Source: Blautia parvula (GTDB lineage Bacteria > Bacillota > Clostridia > Lachnospirales > Lachnospiraceae). From it: 64,000 bases of DNA. Position numbers and translations under genes: made by a program. The stretch is from assembly GCF_020215665.1 (NCBI RefSeq), contig NZ_CP084061.1, positions 3,704,501 through 3,768,500 on the forward strand. Reading direction: 5' to 3'. Positions 15,713 to 24,445 of the stretch are shown here, piece by piece. Under the pieces are notes generated by a model. That model made no database searches, had not been told where the DNA came from, and saw only the letters and a program-made list of their open reading frames with translations. The number at the start of each line of letters is the position of its first letter. The first letter of the stretch is position 1.

Positions 15713-16552
15713 TTATATTTCTATCCCTGCCCGTCCAAAACGCAGCTTTACATAGGAAAGACTTTCCAGATAAGCCTCGTCTCCATCCAGGTGTTCAATG
15801 ATCAGCGGCATATCCGGGTCCGCCTTACGCGCAAGGCCGGCGTACTTCTCCAGATTCAAACCGCCTCTGCCGCAGGCAGTTTCCCTGAACTGAAGGGTAA
15901 ACTCCTGTCCAAGCGCCACATCCTTCAAATGACAGCTCCTGATGTACGGCCCAAGCTTACGGAAACACTCCTCCATAAACTCTTCGTGGTAAAAATACCG
16001 TTCGGGTGTTGTGATCCAGTTGAACACATCCATATGCACGGCAAAGCGCTCTCTGTCCACATCGTGAATCAGCTTTAAGTATTCATCCGGACCCATAGGG
16101 TACATCCAGGGCATCGGCTCAATCGTATAATAGGTATTTTTCGGATCTGCCGCATCTATAATATCCCGGATGCTCTTCACCACCAGTTCCCAGGTATCCT
16201 TTGTCAGATTCTCCTTATAGGGACCGTCCCACCGCTCTCCTCTGGAACCGGAGACGTTTACACAGCATCTGGCGCCAATCTTATCTGCCAGCTTTAACTG
16301 TTCCACACATCTTGTAAATGCTGCCTCCCTGACCTTGTCATCCGGGGAAATGGGGTTGCACCAGGCTCCCACCTCCGCGATCATCAGTCCGTACTCTTTG
16401 GCAGCCTCCGTGTATTGTTCCAAAAGTGCCCGGTCACAGGTATAGTCCACAGGAAAATTCACAGAAGTACATCCCATCCGGTGCATTTTTTCAGCCCATT
16501 CCCATGGACTTTTATGCTCCAGAGGGCTGGATAATCCCAGTCTCATCCGCAT
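15713..16552 (-). CDS. Sugar phosphate isomerase/epimerase-like TIM barrel protein
   Basis: 279 residues of the xylose isomerase-like (AP endonuclease family 2) fold. Visible metal-site strands include AEVGAWCNP, YTIEPMPWMYP, VHMDVFNWI and IRSCHLKDVALG, with a final IIEHLDGDEAYL; the Glu, Asp, His and Glu of these strands are the expected divalent metal ligands. Relatives isomerise or epimerise keto-sugars, act on inositol derivatives, or cleave keto-glycosides. It is the last gene of the VOC-ABC-SDR-Gfo/Idh operon, just before the terminator. Exact reaction not determined. Confidence 0.85.
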   Translation of the reverse strand: MRMRLGLSSPLEHKSPWEWAEKMHRMGCTSVNFPVDYTCDRALLEQYTEAAKEYGLMIAEVGAWCNPISPDDKVREAAFTRCVEQLKLADKIGARCCVNVSGSRGERWDGPYKENLTKDTWELVVKSIRDIIDAADPKNTYYTIEPMPWMYPMGPDEYLKLIHDVDRERFAVHMDVFNWITTPERYFYHEEFMEECFRKLGPYIRSCHLKDVALGQEFTLQFRETACGRGGLNLEKYAGLARKADPDMPLIIEHLDGDEAYLESLSYVKLRFGRAGIEI

Positions 16553-16562
16553 TTCCTCCCGA

Positions 16563-17033
16563 TTATCTGTCGCTCTCCAGCAGTTCTACGATACATTTCA
16601 AGTCTTTATAAGCGTTCATGTAAGTATATCTTCCGCTGGCATCGCCGTATTCGCCCTTCTGCTCCAGAACCATGCCAAAATCCTCGCAGCGTTTTACCGC
16701 TTCCGGCATTTTCATTCCTTTGATATTGAATGCCACATGGTGGATGCCCTCACCGTGTTCGTTCAGGTAATTCCTCCATGTGGAGGGTGCTTCATTTGGC
16801 TGGATCAGTTCAAGCTGCAGTCCCGGTCCCACATCAAAAAATGCAAGATAACTGTTGGCCTCCGGTGCAGGCTGGCCCTTAAATTCTGTCTGTGTGGTCT
16901 CATATTCTCCGCAGAGTGCTGCCTCCGGCTCCTCAACGCCTAAAAACTCTGCCCATTTCTTTTTCGTGGCGTTGATGTCCTTTACAATAAACCCAACCTG
17001 ACAAACTAAATCTGTACCTACTACTCCATTCAT
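16563..17033 (-). CDS. VOC (glyoxalase/bleomycin resistance) family protein
   Basis: 156 residues with two beta-alpha-beta-beta-beta modules. The first opens with VCQVGFIVKDINATKKKWAEFLGV. The second has EGIHHVAFNIKGM with adjacent His residues that could bind metal, and closes with Y-M-N-A-Y and IVELLE. VOC enzymes use a metal for isomerisation, epimerisation or ring opening. It resembles the first gene of this operon (22310-22762), so the operon holds two VOC paralogues. It sits between a Gfo/Idh dehydrogenase and an isomerase-like protein, so a sugar-derived substrate is likely. Confidence 0.85.
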   Translation of the reverse strand: MNGVVGTDLVCQVGFIVKDINATKKKWAEFLGVEEPEAALCGEYETTQTEFKGQPAPEANSYLAFFDVGPGLQLELIQPNEAPSTWRNYLNEHGEGIHHVAFNIKGMKMPEAVKRCEDFGMVLEQKGEYGDASGRYTYMNAYKDLKCIVELLESDR

Positions 17034-17062
17034 AATTCTTTCCTCACTTTACCTTTTTTGTT

Positions 17063-18214
17063 TTATATTCTTCCCACCGGTGTTCCGGTCTTCACAGGCT
17101 CCGGTCTCTCGCAGGCAGTTTTCATTTCATATACTTTTTTATCACGTGCTGATTCCATCATGCCTGTGATGGCCTCGATCACATGGCAGGCCATCTCTGC
17201 ATTTACTCTGGGCTTTCTGCCGCTGACTATGGAATCTGCCAGATCCAGTACACCGATTCCCCTGGTATACTCACCTATATGGGGATACAGCTCGGGCAGC
17301 TCCACGCTGATATTCTGCCTGGCCTTTGTCTCTTCACTGTCATCATACAGCACATCCAGAGTCCTTTCTTTTCTGTAGACCTTTGGTCTGCCGCCGGACA
17401 TATTGGGGTCCGGCACCTCCAGTGTTCCCTCCGTCCCGTATATCTCAAACATGGGCAGATTGGAATGCCAGATGTCAAAACTGATATTCATACTCACGAT
17501 CACCCCGGACGCAAGCTCCGCGGTACCCGAATAATGGGTAGGCGTCTCCACCTGTATCTCCTGCCCTTTCAGCGGCCCGGTGTATATCTGCCTGACGGGA
17601 AAGCCGGTGCCGGAAAATGCGCTGACGCGTTTTACCGGTCCAAGCAGTGCGGCCAGTGCCGTAAAATAATACGGTCCCATATCATACAGAGGCCCTGCTC
17701 CCTGCCGGTAAAAATTACCGGGTGCCGGGTGCCAGGTCTCCACACCGTTTGACATCATATTGGCAGTCACATAGAGAGGCCGCCCAATCCATCCGTCATC
17801 TAGTATTTTCCTGCATGTCTGCAGGGAAGACCCCAGAAAAGTATCCGGAGCACTGCCCACCAGAAGTCCTTTTTCATCCGCCAGCGCCATGACCTCCCTG
17901 GCCCCGGCAACTGTTGGTGCAAATGGTTTCTCACAGAACACATGCTTTCCTGCCAGCAGAATTTTCTTATTCAGCTCCGTATGAAACTGCGGCGGAGTCA
18001 GGTTCACCACCAGCTCCACTTCCTCCATGGCAAGCATCTCCTCCACAGAGCAGCCTACAGGTATCCGATACTTCTCCGCATGGCTCTTTGCCAGCTCCAC
18101 ATTCACATCCGCGCAGACTGCCAGATACAGGGAGGGATAAAAACGCTTGATATCCCGGATATAGGTATTGCTGATGACTCCGCATCCGAGTATTCCCACA
18201 TTTACATTTCTCAT
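17063..18214 (-). CDS. Gfo/Idh/MocA-family oxidoreductase
   Basis: 383 residues from the ATG at 18214 (GTGAGGAAG upstream); an in-frame longer reading overlaps the SDR gene and is rejected. The N-terminal Rossmann fold starts VNVGILGCGVISNTYI, with VVNLTPPQFHTELNKKILLAGKHVFCEKPFA holding the catalytic EKP motif near residue 95. The C-terminal domain has GPLYDMGPYYFTALAALLGPV, the usual D-x-G-x-H/Y-type active-site helix with Tyr in place of His. Such enzymes oxidise sugar hydroxyls using NAD(P). It probably makes or reduces a keto-sugar in this pathway. Confidence 0.92.
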   Translation of the reverse strand: MRNVNVGILGCGVISNTYIRDIKRFYPSLYLAVCADVNVELAKSHAEKYRIPVGCSVEEMLAMEEVELVVNLTPPQFHTELNKKILLAGKHVFCEKPFAPTVAGAREVMALADEKGLLVGSAPDTFLGSSLQTCRKILDDGWIGRPLYVTANMMSNGVETWHPAPGNFYRQGAGPLYDMGPYYFTALAALLGPVKRVSAFSGTGFPVRQIYTGPLKGQEIQVETPTHYSGTAELASGVIVSMNISFDIWHSNLPMFEIYGTEGTLEVPDPNMSGGRPKVYRKERTLDVLYDDSEETKARQNISVELPELYPHIGEYTRGIGVLDLADSIVSGRKPRVNAEMACHVIEAITGMMESARDKKVYEMKTACERPEPVKTGTPVGRI

Positions 18215-18239
18215 ATTCGCTTCCTCACGATCTTGCACC

Positions 18240-18974
18240 TCAGTACGGCATTGGCTCACCCCTGTAATTGATGAAGGGGACATCCATATCCGGTATCTGT
18301 TTCTTCCTGTCCAGAATGTCATACAGTCCTGCTGCTGACTCGGAAGGCGGAATCTGGGCATTTTCTTTTCCCATAATGGTGTCCATACGGCCCGGATGAA
18401 TCATGTAGATCCGCATATGCCGGTCTGTCTGCTCCTCTGCCAGATAGTTCCGTACCTTCTGGGTGTACATATTTGCCGCATGCTTTGACACAGAATATGC
18501 CAGATAGTTGTAGCCCTGAGGACTCAGATGCCCTGCCTCAGATGTAATGTTCATGATACAGGCATCTTCGGATGCATACAGCAGGCGGATAAAGTATTTC
18601 AGCACTATGGCAGTGCCTGTCACATTTACATCCAGTGTTTTTCTGAACTTCTCCACATCCAGGTCAGCAATGGCATCTCCGGGCATCACCATTTTTTCAA
18701 ACAATACCCCTGCGTTATTCACAAGGAAATCTATATGTCCGAATTCCTGCTGCACCTGTAATGCTGCTTTCTCTGTCATTTCCCGGTCCGTGACATCCAT
18801 CTCCAGGATTTTCAGGCTGCCCGGATATTGCTCTTCTAATTTCAGCAGACCGCCGACAGAGTTCTCATCTCCGGTATTTCTGCAGGCTGCCAGCATGGTG
18901 TGGCCGCGGCGCAGCCCTTCTTTTATCATCTCATAGCCCAACCCCCGGTTGGCGCCAGTCACTAATCCAATCAT
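18240..18974 (-). CDS. Short-chain dehydrogenase/reductase
   Basis: 244 residues. The cofactor motif is TGANRGLGYEM at 6-16, NNAGVL follows near residue 90, and the catalytic residues are Ser in NITSEAG, Tyr and Lys in YLAYSVSKHA, the full SDR triad. IHPGRMDT follows as in most SDRs. It reduces or oxidises a carbonyl/alcohol with NAD(P). It sits between the ABC permease genes and the Gfo/Idh dehydrogenase with short gaps, so it is part of the same pathway. Confidence 0.93.
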   Translation of the reverse strand: MIGLVTGANRGLGYEMIKEGLRRGHTMLAACRNTGDENSVGGLLKLEEQYPGSLKILEMDVTDREMTEKAALQVQQEFGHIDFLVNNAGVLFEKMVMPGDAIADLDVEKFRKTLDVNVTGTAIVLKYFIRLLYASEDACIMNITSEAGHLSPQGYNYLAYSVSKHAANMYTQKVRNYLAEEQTDRHMRIYMIHPGRMDTIMGKENAQIPPSESAAGLYDILDRKKQIPDMDVPFINYRGEPMPY

Positions 18975-18982
18975 ATTGCCTC

Positions 18983-19867
18983 CTAATAATCTGACTCTCC
19001 GAACCGGAAGACCTTGAACAGCACCAGGATGATCGCCAGTGCGATCAACAGCAGAATCCAGGCCATTGCGGACGCATATCCCATCTTAAAGTAAGAGAAC
19101 GCGTTCTGATACAAATACAGGGAATAGAACATGGTCTGATTGTCCGGCCCGCCGCTGGTCATTATGTACGGCTCTGCAAACCACTGGAACACGGCAATGA
19201 TCAGCGTCACCACATTATACAGAATAGTGGAGCGCAGAAGCGGTATGGTAACGGACATAGTCTGGCGGAAAAATCCTGCCCCGTCCAGGGCCGCTGACTC
19301 ATAAAGGCTGTCCGGTATATCCTGCAGTCCTGCCAGATAGATGATGATGGCATTGCCGCAGGTCCACACCATCATGATGATCAAAGCCGGCTTTGACCAG
19401 AACATGCTGGAAAGCCATCCCGGCCCCTGGATGCCAATGTATCCCAGCAGACGGTTGACAATACCTGTATCCGGCTGCATAACCCAGATCCACAGAAGAC
19501 ATGCTACTACTGTGGGCACCAGTGTGGGGATAAAGAAGATCACACGGAAAGGACCGGTATATTTTAACTTCTTATTGTTGAGGATAATAGACACTGCCAC
19601 CGCAATGAATGTGGTAATCGGTACTCCGAAGATAACCATATACACGGTATTGCTCAATGCCTTTAAAAATGTCTTGTCCTGAAACAGTGCCTTATAATTT
19701 CCGAGTCCGATGAAAACAGGGTCCTTGATGACCTGATAATCACACAGGGAATAGTACAGGGAGGAGCAGATCGGGTACAAGGTAAACACCAGAAAACCGA
19801 TGATCCACGGAGAGACGAACAGCAGACCATGAATGGCTTCTTTTTTTCTCATATTCATTTTCTTCAT
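18983..19867 (-). CDS. Sugar ABC transporter permease, MalF/UgpA type
   Basis: 294 residues, six membrane helices, starting with a short Lys-rich cytoplasmic tail. The FVSPWIIGFLVFTLYPICSSLYYS start and the EAA loop ESAALDGAGFFRQTMSVTIPLL (about residues 190-212) mark the CUT1 family of carbohydrate uptake permeases. It pairs with the permease at 19880-20737 and the lipoprotein at 20822-22276. No ATPase gene is present, so a shared MsmX-like ATPase is expected. Confidence 0.95.
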   Translation of the reverse strand: MKKMNMRKKEAIHGLLFVSPWIIGFLVFTLYPICSSLYYSLCDYQVIKDPVFIGLGNYKALFQDKTFLKALSNTVYMVIFGVPITTFIAVAVSIILNNKKLKYTGPFRVIFFIPTLVPTVVACLLWIWVMQPDTGIVNRLLGYIGIQGPGWLSSMFWSKPALIIMMVWTCGNAIIIYLAGLQDIPDSLYESAALDGAGFFRQTMSVTIPLLRSTILYNVVTLIIAVFQWFAEPYIMTSGGPDNQTMFYSLYLYQNAFSYFKMGYASAMAWILLLIALAIILVLFKVFRFGESDY

Positions 19868-19879
19868 TGTTCCGCCTCC

Positions 19880-20737
19880 TTAACCTTTGATTCCCGACAT
19901 TGCGATACCCTGGATAAAATACTTCTGCATCACAAAGAAAAGAATGAGTACAGGAAGTATCATCACAGCGCCCAGTGCCAGCAGCAGACTCCAGTTGGGG
20001 TCCAGATTGGATTTCAGCATGGAAGCTGCCAGGGAGAGTGTATAAAGCTCATCCTTACCAAGAAATACCAGAGGTCCCAGGAAGTCATTCCAGGAGCGGA
20101 TAAATGCAAAGATCGCAACCGTTGTCAGTGCCGGCTTAGCCATAGGAATGACCAGCTTTGAAAAAATGGTAAACTCCCCTGCCCCGTCTATTCTGGCAGC
20201 CTCTGAGATATCCTGAGGAATCCCTGTGAAGAACTGGCGCAGCAGAAAGATGAAGAACGGATTTCCAAAAAAGCAGGTAACCGTAAGAGGAAGGAAGGTT
20301 CCGATCCACTTCATTTTCGTGAACATCAGGAACAGAGGAACCAGTGTAACCTGATAAGGGAGGATCATCGTGATCAGCACCAGGATAAACACTTTGTCAC
20401 GTCCCGGCCAGCGCAGCCTGGCAAAACCGTAAGCCACCAGGGAACAGGACAGCAGGGAACCGACAATATTACATACTACGATGATCATTGTGTTCTTTAA
20501 ATATTTAAAAAAGGGAATGGACGAAAACATGTTGATAAAATTCCCGAACTGGAACTTATCCGGCAGCCATTTAAAGGGCACGCGGAACAGTTCGCTCTCC
20601 GCCTTAAAGGAACCCATAAACAGATAAAATATGGGCAGAATAAACAGAATCGCCAGGACGATCAAAAACGCATACAGAAATATGACTTCCAGGCTGGGAA
20701 TTTTCCCTTGTTTTCTCTTCCTCTGTGGTTTAGCCAT
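19880..20737 (-). CDS. Sugar ABC transporter permease, MalG/UgpE type
   Basis: 285 residues, six membrane helices. The EAA loop is EAARIDGAGEFTIFSKLVIPMAKPAL near residue 180, and the typical RSWNDFLGPLVFL and C-terminal YFIQGIAMSGIKG motif of MalG-type proteins are present. Forms a heterodimeric channel with the next gene's product. It follows the substrate-binding protein gene after an mRNA-stabilising hairpin. Confidence 0.95.
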   Translation of the reverse strand: MAKPQRKRKQGKIPSLEVIFLYAFLIVLAILFILPIFYLFMGSFKAESELFRVPFKWLPDKFQFGNFINMFSSIPFFKYLKNTMIIVVCNIVGSLLSCSLVAYGFARLRWPGRDKVFILVLITMILPYQVTLVPLFLMFTKMKWIGTFLPLTVTCFFGNPFFIFLLRQFFTGIPQDISEAARIDGAGEFTIFSKLVIPMAKPALTTVAIFAFIRSWNDFLGPLVFLGKDELYTLSLAASMLKSNLDPNWSLLLALGAVMILPVLILFFVMQKYFIQGIAMSGIKG

Positions 20738-20769
20738 CTCAAATCTCCTTTCTCCCCGGCAGGAGTGCC

Positions 20770-20796
20770 CCGCACAGCAGCAAAACTGCTGTACGG
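20770..20796 (-). other. Hairpin between the binding-protein and permease genes
   Basis: CCGCACAGCAG and CTGCTGTACGG pair with a CAAAA loop. There is no T run. Such hairpins commonly protect the 3' end of the binding-protein message so that the receptor is made in excess over the permeases. Confidence 0.45.
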
Positions 20797-20821
20797 GAAT
20801 TCCCGCGGGATTTTATGCCGC

Positions 20822-22276
20822 CTATTCGGCGTTATCCAGTTCCGTCTGATATTTATCCTGAAGTTTCTGCAGTTCACCCTGAATGTCCGTAATATTACCG
20901 TAAATCACACCTTCACGGAACGTTACGAATGCTTTTGCAAGTTCTGCGGAGCAGGAGCAGAGTGCAGGGATTCCGTTTTCCGGTGAATTGGCAAGTTCTC
21001 TCTCCAGTTTATACATTTCATCTCCGTCTTTTGTCAGACTTACATTGTCAAACTCAGCATCACTTGTGGGAATACTTCTCCACTGTGCAAAGTTATCCTC
21101 ATTGACTGCACCTGACATACAGAATTTGATAAACAGTGCTGCCAGTTCAGGATTCTGGGAACCTTTCGGAACCGCAAACACATTTGTCTGGAATGTGGTG
21201 CTGTCCGCACGTCCGCCTTCCGGTACCGGAACTGCGCATACTTCATAGTTTACATCAGGAGCGTACACACGCAGTGCATTGGAGAACCAGTTGCCTGTGA
21301 TAGTCATGCCGACTTTTCCTGTCATAAAAGCATGGTCAGGTGAGAACATTCCGCCAAGACCTGAGGTGAAGGAGGAAATCCTTTCCGGATCATATTTCTC
21401 GCCGTAGGACTGCAGCCATTCCATACAGGATACCATCTGCGGGGAGGTAAGGTTTAATTTGTTTGTATCCGCATCATACACATCAGCTCCGAAGAAGAAG
21501 GGAAGGGTAAACGCGTCATCCTTCAGATCCAGCCACGGGATCAGACCAAATCTGGCATAGCTTCCGTCGTCGTTCTGAATGGTCATGGCCTCCGCCCACT
21601 GATCTAATTCGTCCAGGGTCTTCGGCGGATTCTCCGGGTCAAGCCCTGCTTCTTTTGCTATATCAGGATTGTAGTATAAAAGCATAACATTCGTATCCTG
21701 AGGAATCAGGTATGGCTCATCCTTGTAGTAAATTACATCCTTACAGCCGTCAAAGAAGTTGTCCACATTCAGGTTTACCTGTTCCAGATAAGGCTCAAGC
21801 ATCTCAAAGCTGCCGTTGGCCGCATAGGAATATGCCGCTGTCGCATTATCGCATATTACCAGGTCAGGTGCCTGGCCTCCGGCGATCGCAGAGAGGAGCT
21901 TGCCGTTGTTAATGCCTGCGCCGTCAGGTACGAACTGTACGTTGCATTTGATGCCTTTATCTTTATATAATTCATTGAATGCATCCACGCGGCTCTGGTC
22001 CCAGACCTGGGAATCCCCGGTAAATGCCGACCAATATGTAAATTCACCTGTCAGATCCGTATCCTCGGCCTCCAGCCCCATGGACTTTAATTCCTCTGCA
22101 GACATCTTTACGGATTCCTGCGCCTCTGTGGTTTCCCCTTTTTCTTCCGTCTTATTTTCCTCTGTCCCCGTGGTGGACGTGTCCCCCGATGCAGAGCTGC
22201 TGTCTCCGCCGCATCCGGCCAGTGTACCTGCTGCCATACATAACGTTAAGAATGCTGCTACTAATTTTTTCTTCAT
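20822..22276 (-). CDS. Sugar ABC transporter substrate-binding lipoprotein
   Basis: 484 residues. The signal peptide ends in AGTLAGC (C21), then a Ser/Thr/Glu-rich linker to about residue 60. The family 1 solute-binding fold begins FTYWSAFTGDSQVWDQSRVDAFNELY, and typical AIAGGQAPDLVICD and GKVGMTITGNWF segments follow. It captures a carbohydrate outside the cell and delivers it to the two permeases encoded downstream. The ligand cannot be inferred beyond being processed by the adjacent dehydrogenases and GH1. Confidence 0.95.
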   Translation of the reverse strand: MKKKLVAAFLTLCMAAGTLAGCGGDSSSASGDTSTTGTEENKTEEKGETTEAQESVKMSAEELKSMGLEAEDTDLTGEFTYWSAFTGDSQVWDQSRVDAFNELYKDKGIKCNVQFVPDGAGINNGKLLSAIAGGQAPDLVICDNATAAYSYAANGSFEMLEPYLEQVNLNVDNFFDGCKDVIYYKDEPYLIPQDTNVMLLYYNPDIAKEAGLDPENPPKTLDELDQWAEAMTIQNDDGSYARFGLIPWLDLKDDAFTLPFFFGADVYDADTNKLNLTSPQMVSCMEWLQSYGEKYDPERISSFTSGLGGMFSPDHAFMTGKVGMTITGNWFSNALRVYAPDVNYEVCAVPVPEGGRADSTTFQTNVFAVPKGSQNPELAALFIKFCMSGAVNEDNFAQWRSIPTSDAEFDNVSLTKDGDEMYKLERELANSPENGIPALCSCSAELAKAFVTFREGVIYGNITDIQGELQKLQDKYQTELDNAE

Positions 22277-22309
22277 ACGTTTCTCCTTTCCTGCTTTACC
22301 CTCTATACC

Positions 22310-22762
22310 TTATTTTTTCGGTTCGTATTTCACCTGTACAAATGTCCCCAGTTTTTCTTTGCTGTCAAAGACTGTGTAATTCCCGCCCTCATATTCCCCG
22401 TAATGGCGGATTGGCATATCGTTTTCCTCAAAGTATTTTACTGCCGCATCTCTGTCATCTGTCATAAACGCAATATGGTGGATACCGTCCCCGTTTTTCT
22501 CCAGGAAATCCTTCCAGGAACTCGGTTCCTCATCAGGCTCTGTAAGCTCCAGAACTACCTGGCCCAGATTAAATACCGCAAGTTTTGCTCTTGTTTTGCT
22601 GGGCATCCCCTTGAATTGTGTGTGTGCCACGGATTCCTCGGGAACCCGGAATATCTCCGGCTTCGGAACGCCGAAAAGTTTTGCGTACTCCTCTGTTGTC
22701 TTTTCCAGGTCTTTCACCACCAGGGCTACCTGGCAGATCGTCTTGCCATCAATTACTCCCAT
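22310..22762 (-). CDS. VOC family protein, first gene of the sugar operon
   Basis: 150 residues. ICQVALVVKDLEKTTEEYAKLFGV opens the first module, and DGIHHIAFMTDDRDAAVKYFEEN the second. It is a clear paralogue of the VOC protein at 16563-17033: both share the CQV-VKD start, the FKGxP-A-A/Y-F central part, the Q/LELxxP strand and the GxGIHHxAF motif. It is placed before the binding-protein gene, which is unusual and suggests that it acts early on the imported compound or on a step needed in high amount. Confidence 0.87.
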   Translation of the reverse strand: MGVIDGKTICQVALVVKDLEKTTEEYAKLFGVPKPEIFRVPEESVAHTQFKGMPSKTRAKLAVFNLGQVVLELTEPDEEPSSWKDFLEKNGDGIHHIAFMTDDRDAAVKYFEENDMPIRHYGEYEGGNYTVFDSKEKLGTFVQVKYEPKK

Positions 22763-23113
22763 GAATAAATCCTTTCTTTGCTTGTATTCGTTTTAACCTT
22801 CACGCGCTTCGGTTTCGATATGTTTACTATAGCATTGAAGCAGAGTGTTTTCTATTAATTTATTGCTATATAGTCACTATTTATTGCTTTATATTTTGAA
22901 GTAATGCAAATTATCAATATGCAATTAGCACATTCTCACACATTAACCGTGGCATTTTTGTGTAATATGCACATTTATTTATCGCAATATTTAACCTATA
23001 ATATCTAGTATAAGAATCTATTGTGTGTGTTTGTTAAAATTTGTCTATTTAATTATCATTTACAATATTTTATTATGCTTTTTTACAATTAAAATCATAA
23101 GGAGTAATTTGTT
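22763..23113. other. AT-rich divergent promoter region
   Basis: 351 bases between the divergent VOC-ABC operon and the AraC gene. It is very AT-rich. A -10 TATAGT (plus coordinates 22827-22832) faces the operon with no good -35, as expected for an AraC-activated promoter. TATAATATCTAGTATA-like sequence near 22995 may hold the araC promoter. The AraC protein is likely to bind here. No small gene was found. Confidence 0.45.
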
Positions 23114-23977
23114 ATGATCAAAGCCGATTTATCAGAACCTATGTACTTTGAACATGATATGTCCATCAATGTATCCTATGGACATTACTATTCCCACTTT
23201 CCCATGCACTGGCACAGTTTTATGGAGATTGTGGCACCGCTGTCCAATGACATGTCTATCACCCTTGGAAATGAAACATATGCACTCACGGAAAACCAGT
23301 TTGCCCTGATACCTCCCCGCAGCCTGCACTCTCTGACTAAAAACAGTACGGTACCCTGTCTGGTTCTGCAGTTTTCCAATATGCTGCTGCCGCAGCTCCA
23401 TGATTTCATCATTCACAGACAACTCCTCTGCTGCCAGCCTGTCATTGACGTGACGGACGCCGTACCATTTTCCGACAATCCGCTGGAAATACTTATAAAG
23501 ATCAAGGGACTGTTCTACAGCGATATCAGTTTCAAGGAAATGCGTCTGTATGAAGAACTTCTCCATTTTTTCATTGTGATAGGGGAACATAATTATCAGA
23601 TCAAGAATTCACTCTCTGCCCAGAAAACACCGCAGCAGAAAGCATATGACAGAAAATTCGATGCGGTTACAGAATACATAAAAGAACATTATACCGAACA
23701 GATCAGCCTGGAAGACCTGGCTGCCTTTGCCGGATTCAGCAAATACCATTTTTCAAGGATTTTCAAGGAATATTACCAGATGTCCCTGCCTGAATATATT
23801 ACATCCCTGCGGGTATCACGCGCAACGGAACTCCTGGAGAATCCGGACCTGTCCATTATGGATGTTGCGCTGCAGTCGGGGTTTTCCAGTCTGCCGTCTT
23901 TTAACAGAACGTTTAAACAGATCAATAATTGCACGCCGTCCCAGTTCAGGAAGATGTTTGATCATTTTCCCGGATAG
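23114..23977 (+). CDS. AraC-family regulator of the sugar operon
   Basis: 287 residues. An N-terminal cupin-like sensing domain (PMHWHSFMEI, FALIPPRSLHSL) is followed by two helix-turn-helix motifs: ISLEDLAAFAGFSKYHFSRIFKEYYQMSLPEYI and IMDVALQSGFSSLPSFNRTFKQINNCTPSQFRKM. It starts after AAGGAG. Divergent from the VOC-ABC-dehydrogenase operon, so it probably activates it when the sugar is present. The last few codons (DHFPG) fall inside the left edge of the duplicated toxin region. Confidence 0.93.
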   Translation: MIKADLSEPMYFEHDMSINVSYGHYYSHFPMHWHSFMEIVAPLSNDMSITLGNETYALTENQFALIPPRSLHSLTKNSTVPCLVLQFSNMLLPQLHDFIIHRQLLCCQPVIDVTDAVPFSDNPLEILIKIKGLFYSDISFKEMRLYEELLHFFIVIGEHNYQIKNSLSAQKTPQQKAYDRKFDAVTEYIKEHYTEQISLEDLAAFAGFSKYHFSRIFKEYYQMSLPEYITSLRVSRATELLENPDLSIMDVALQSGFSSLPSFNRTFKQINNCTPSQFRKMFDHFPG

Positions 23978-23994
23978 GAATTGCAAAGTATGTC

Positions 23995-24023
23995 TTTACA
24001 AACATGCAAATACATGATATATT
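23995..24023 (+). promoter_or_regulatory. Promoter of antitoxin RNA, copy 1
   Basis: TTTACA (23995-24000) and TATATT (24018-24023) with a 17-base spacer. Transcription would begin near 24030. Confidence 0.75.
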
Positions 24024-24029
24024 GAAAAT

Positions 24030-24119
24030 ATAAAGGACAGCCGCCCACAAGGTGAGTTGACCACTATGATGAGAAGAAAGACCACCCGTTCACTGGCCAA
24101 AGTTTCAGGGTGGTTTTTC
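24030..24119 (+). ncRNA. Antisense RNA antitoxin, copy 1
   Basis: A short RNA of about 90 bases bounded by the promoter at 23995-24023 and a terminator (ACCACCC 24081-24087, GGGTGGT 24108-24114, then T5). It runs opposite to the toxin gene and converges on its 3' end, so it can pair with the 3' untranslated part of the toxin message. This is the arrangement of TxpA/RatA-like type I systems. Length is inferred from the signals. Confidence 0.75.
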
Positions 24120-24127
24120 TATGTAGA

Positions 24128-24217
24128 TTACTTACAAAACATAAATATGAATGTAAGCAATGCCAATAGGAACAGACCAAAGGTCATTATATCCTGAAAA
24201 TCGAAATGATTTTTCAT
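24128..24217 (-). CDS. Type I toxin, holin-like small membrane peptide, copy 1
   Basis: 29 residues: MKNHFDFQDIMTFG is followed by a single hydrophobic helix (LFLLALLTFIFMF) and the C-terminal CK. This is the pattern of the peptides annotated as putative holin-like toxin (Fst/PepA1-like), which insert into the membrane and depolarise it. The start has GGAGGTG seven bases upstream; an ATG six bases earlier overlaps that site. A palindrome ATTCTATAGAAT (24231-24242) next to the ribosome site could hide it. The product is identical to copy 2. Confidence 0.88.
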   Translation of the reverse strand: MKNHFDFQDIMTFGLFLLALLTFIFMFCK

Positions 24218-24282
24218 AGACATCACCTCCATTCTATAGAATAGAGGCCATCCCACCCTGCAACACGGCTATCCGTCTTTAC

Positions 24283-24311
24283 ATTATAGCATCCACTTAT
24301 AGCATAAGCAA
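24283..24311 (-). promoter_or_regulatory. Toxin promoter, copy 1
   Basis: TTGCTT (24306-24311) and a perfect TATAAT (24283-24288) with a 17-base spacer on the minus strand, giving a 5' untranslated leader of about 60 bases. Confidence 0.8.
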
Positions 24312-24445
24312 TCTGTAATTTTGCACAAAAAGCAACCGGAAGAAGGATTAACGTCCCATCTTCCGGTCTTTAGGAAAATCTTATCTACACCGAACTCGTA
24401 TAGAAAGGTAAATTTTTTTCCCGGATAAAAATTGCAAAGTATATC

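Larger units (their letters stand above)
23969..24368. repeat. Tandem duplication, copy 1 (toxin-antitoxin unit)
   Basis: About 400 bases that recur at 24420-24819 at a constant offset of 451 bases, with scattered substitutions. The unit carries an antisense RNA promoter and terminator, the toxin gene, its promoter and a final hairpin. The left edge (CCCGGATA) overlaps the araC stop codon. The 50 bases between copies are unrelated AT-rich sequence. Confidence 0.9.
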
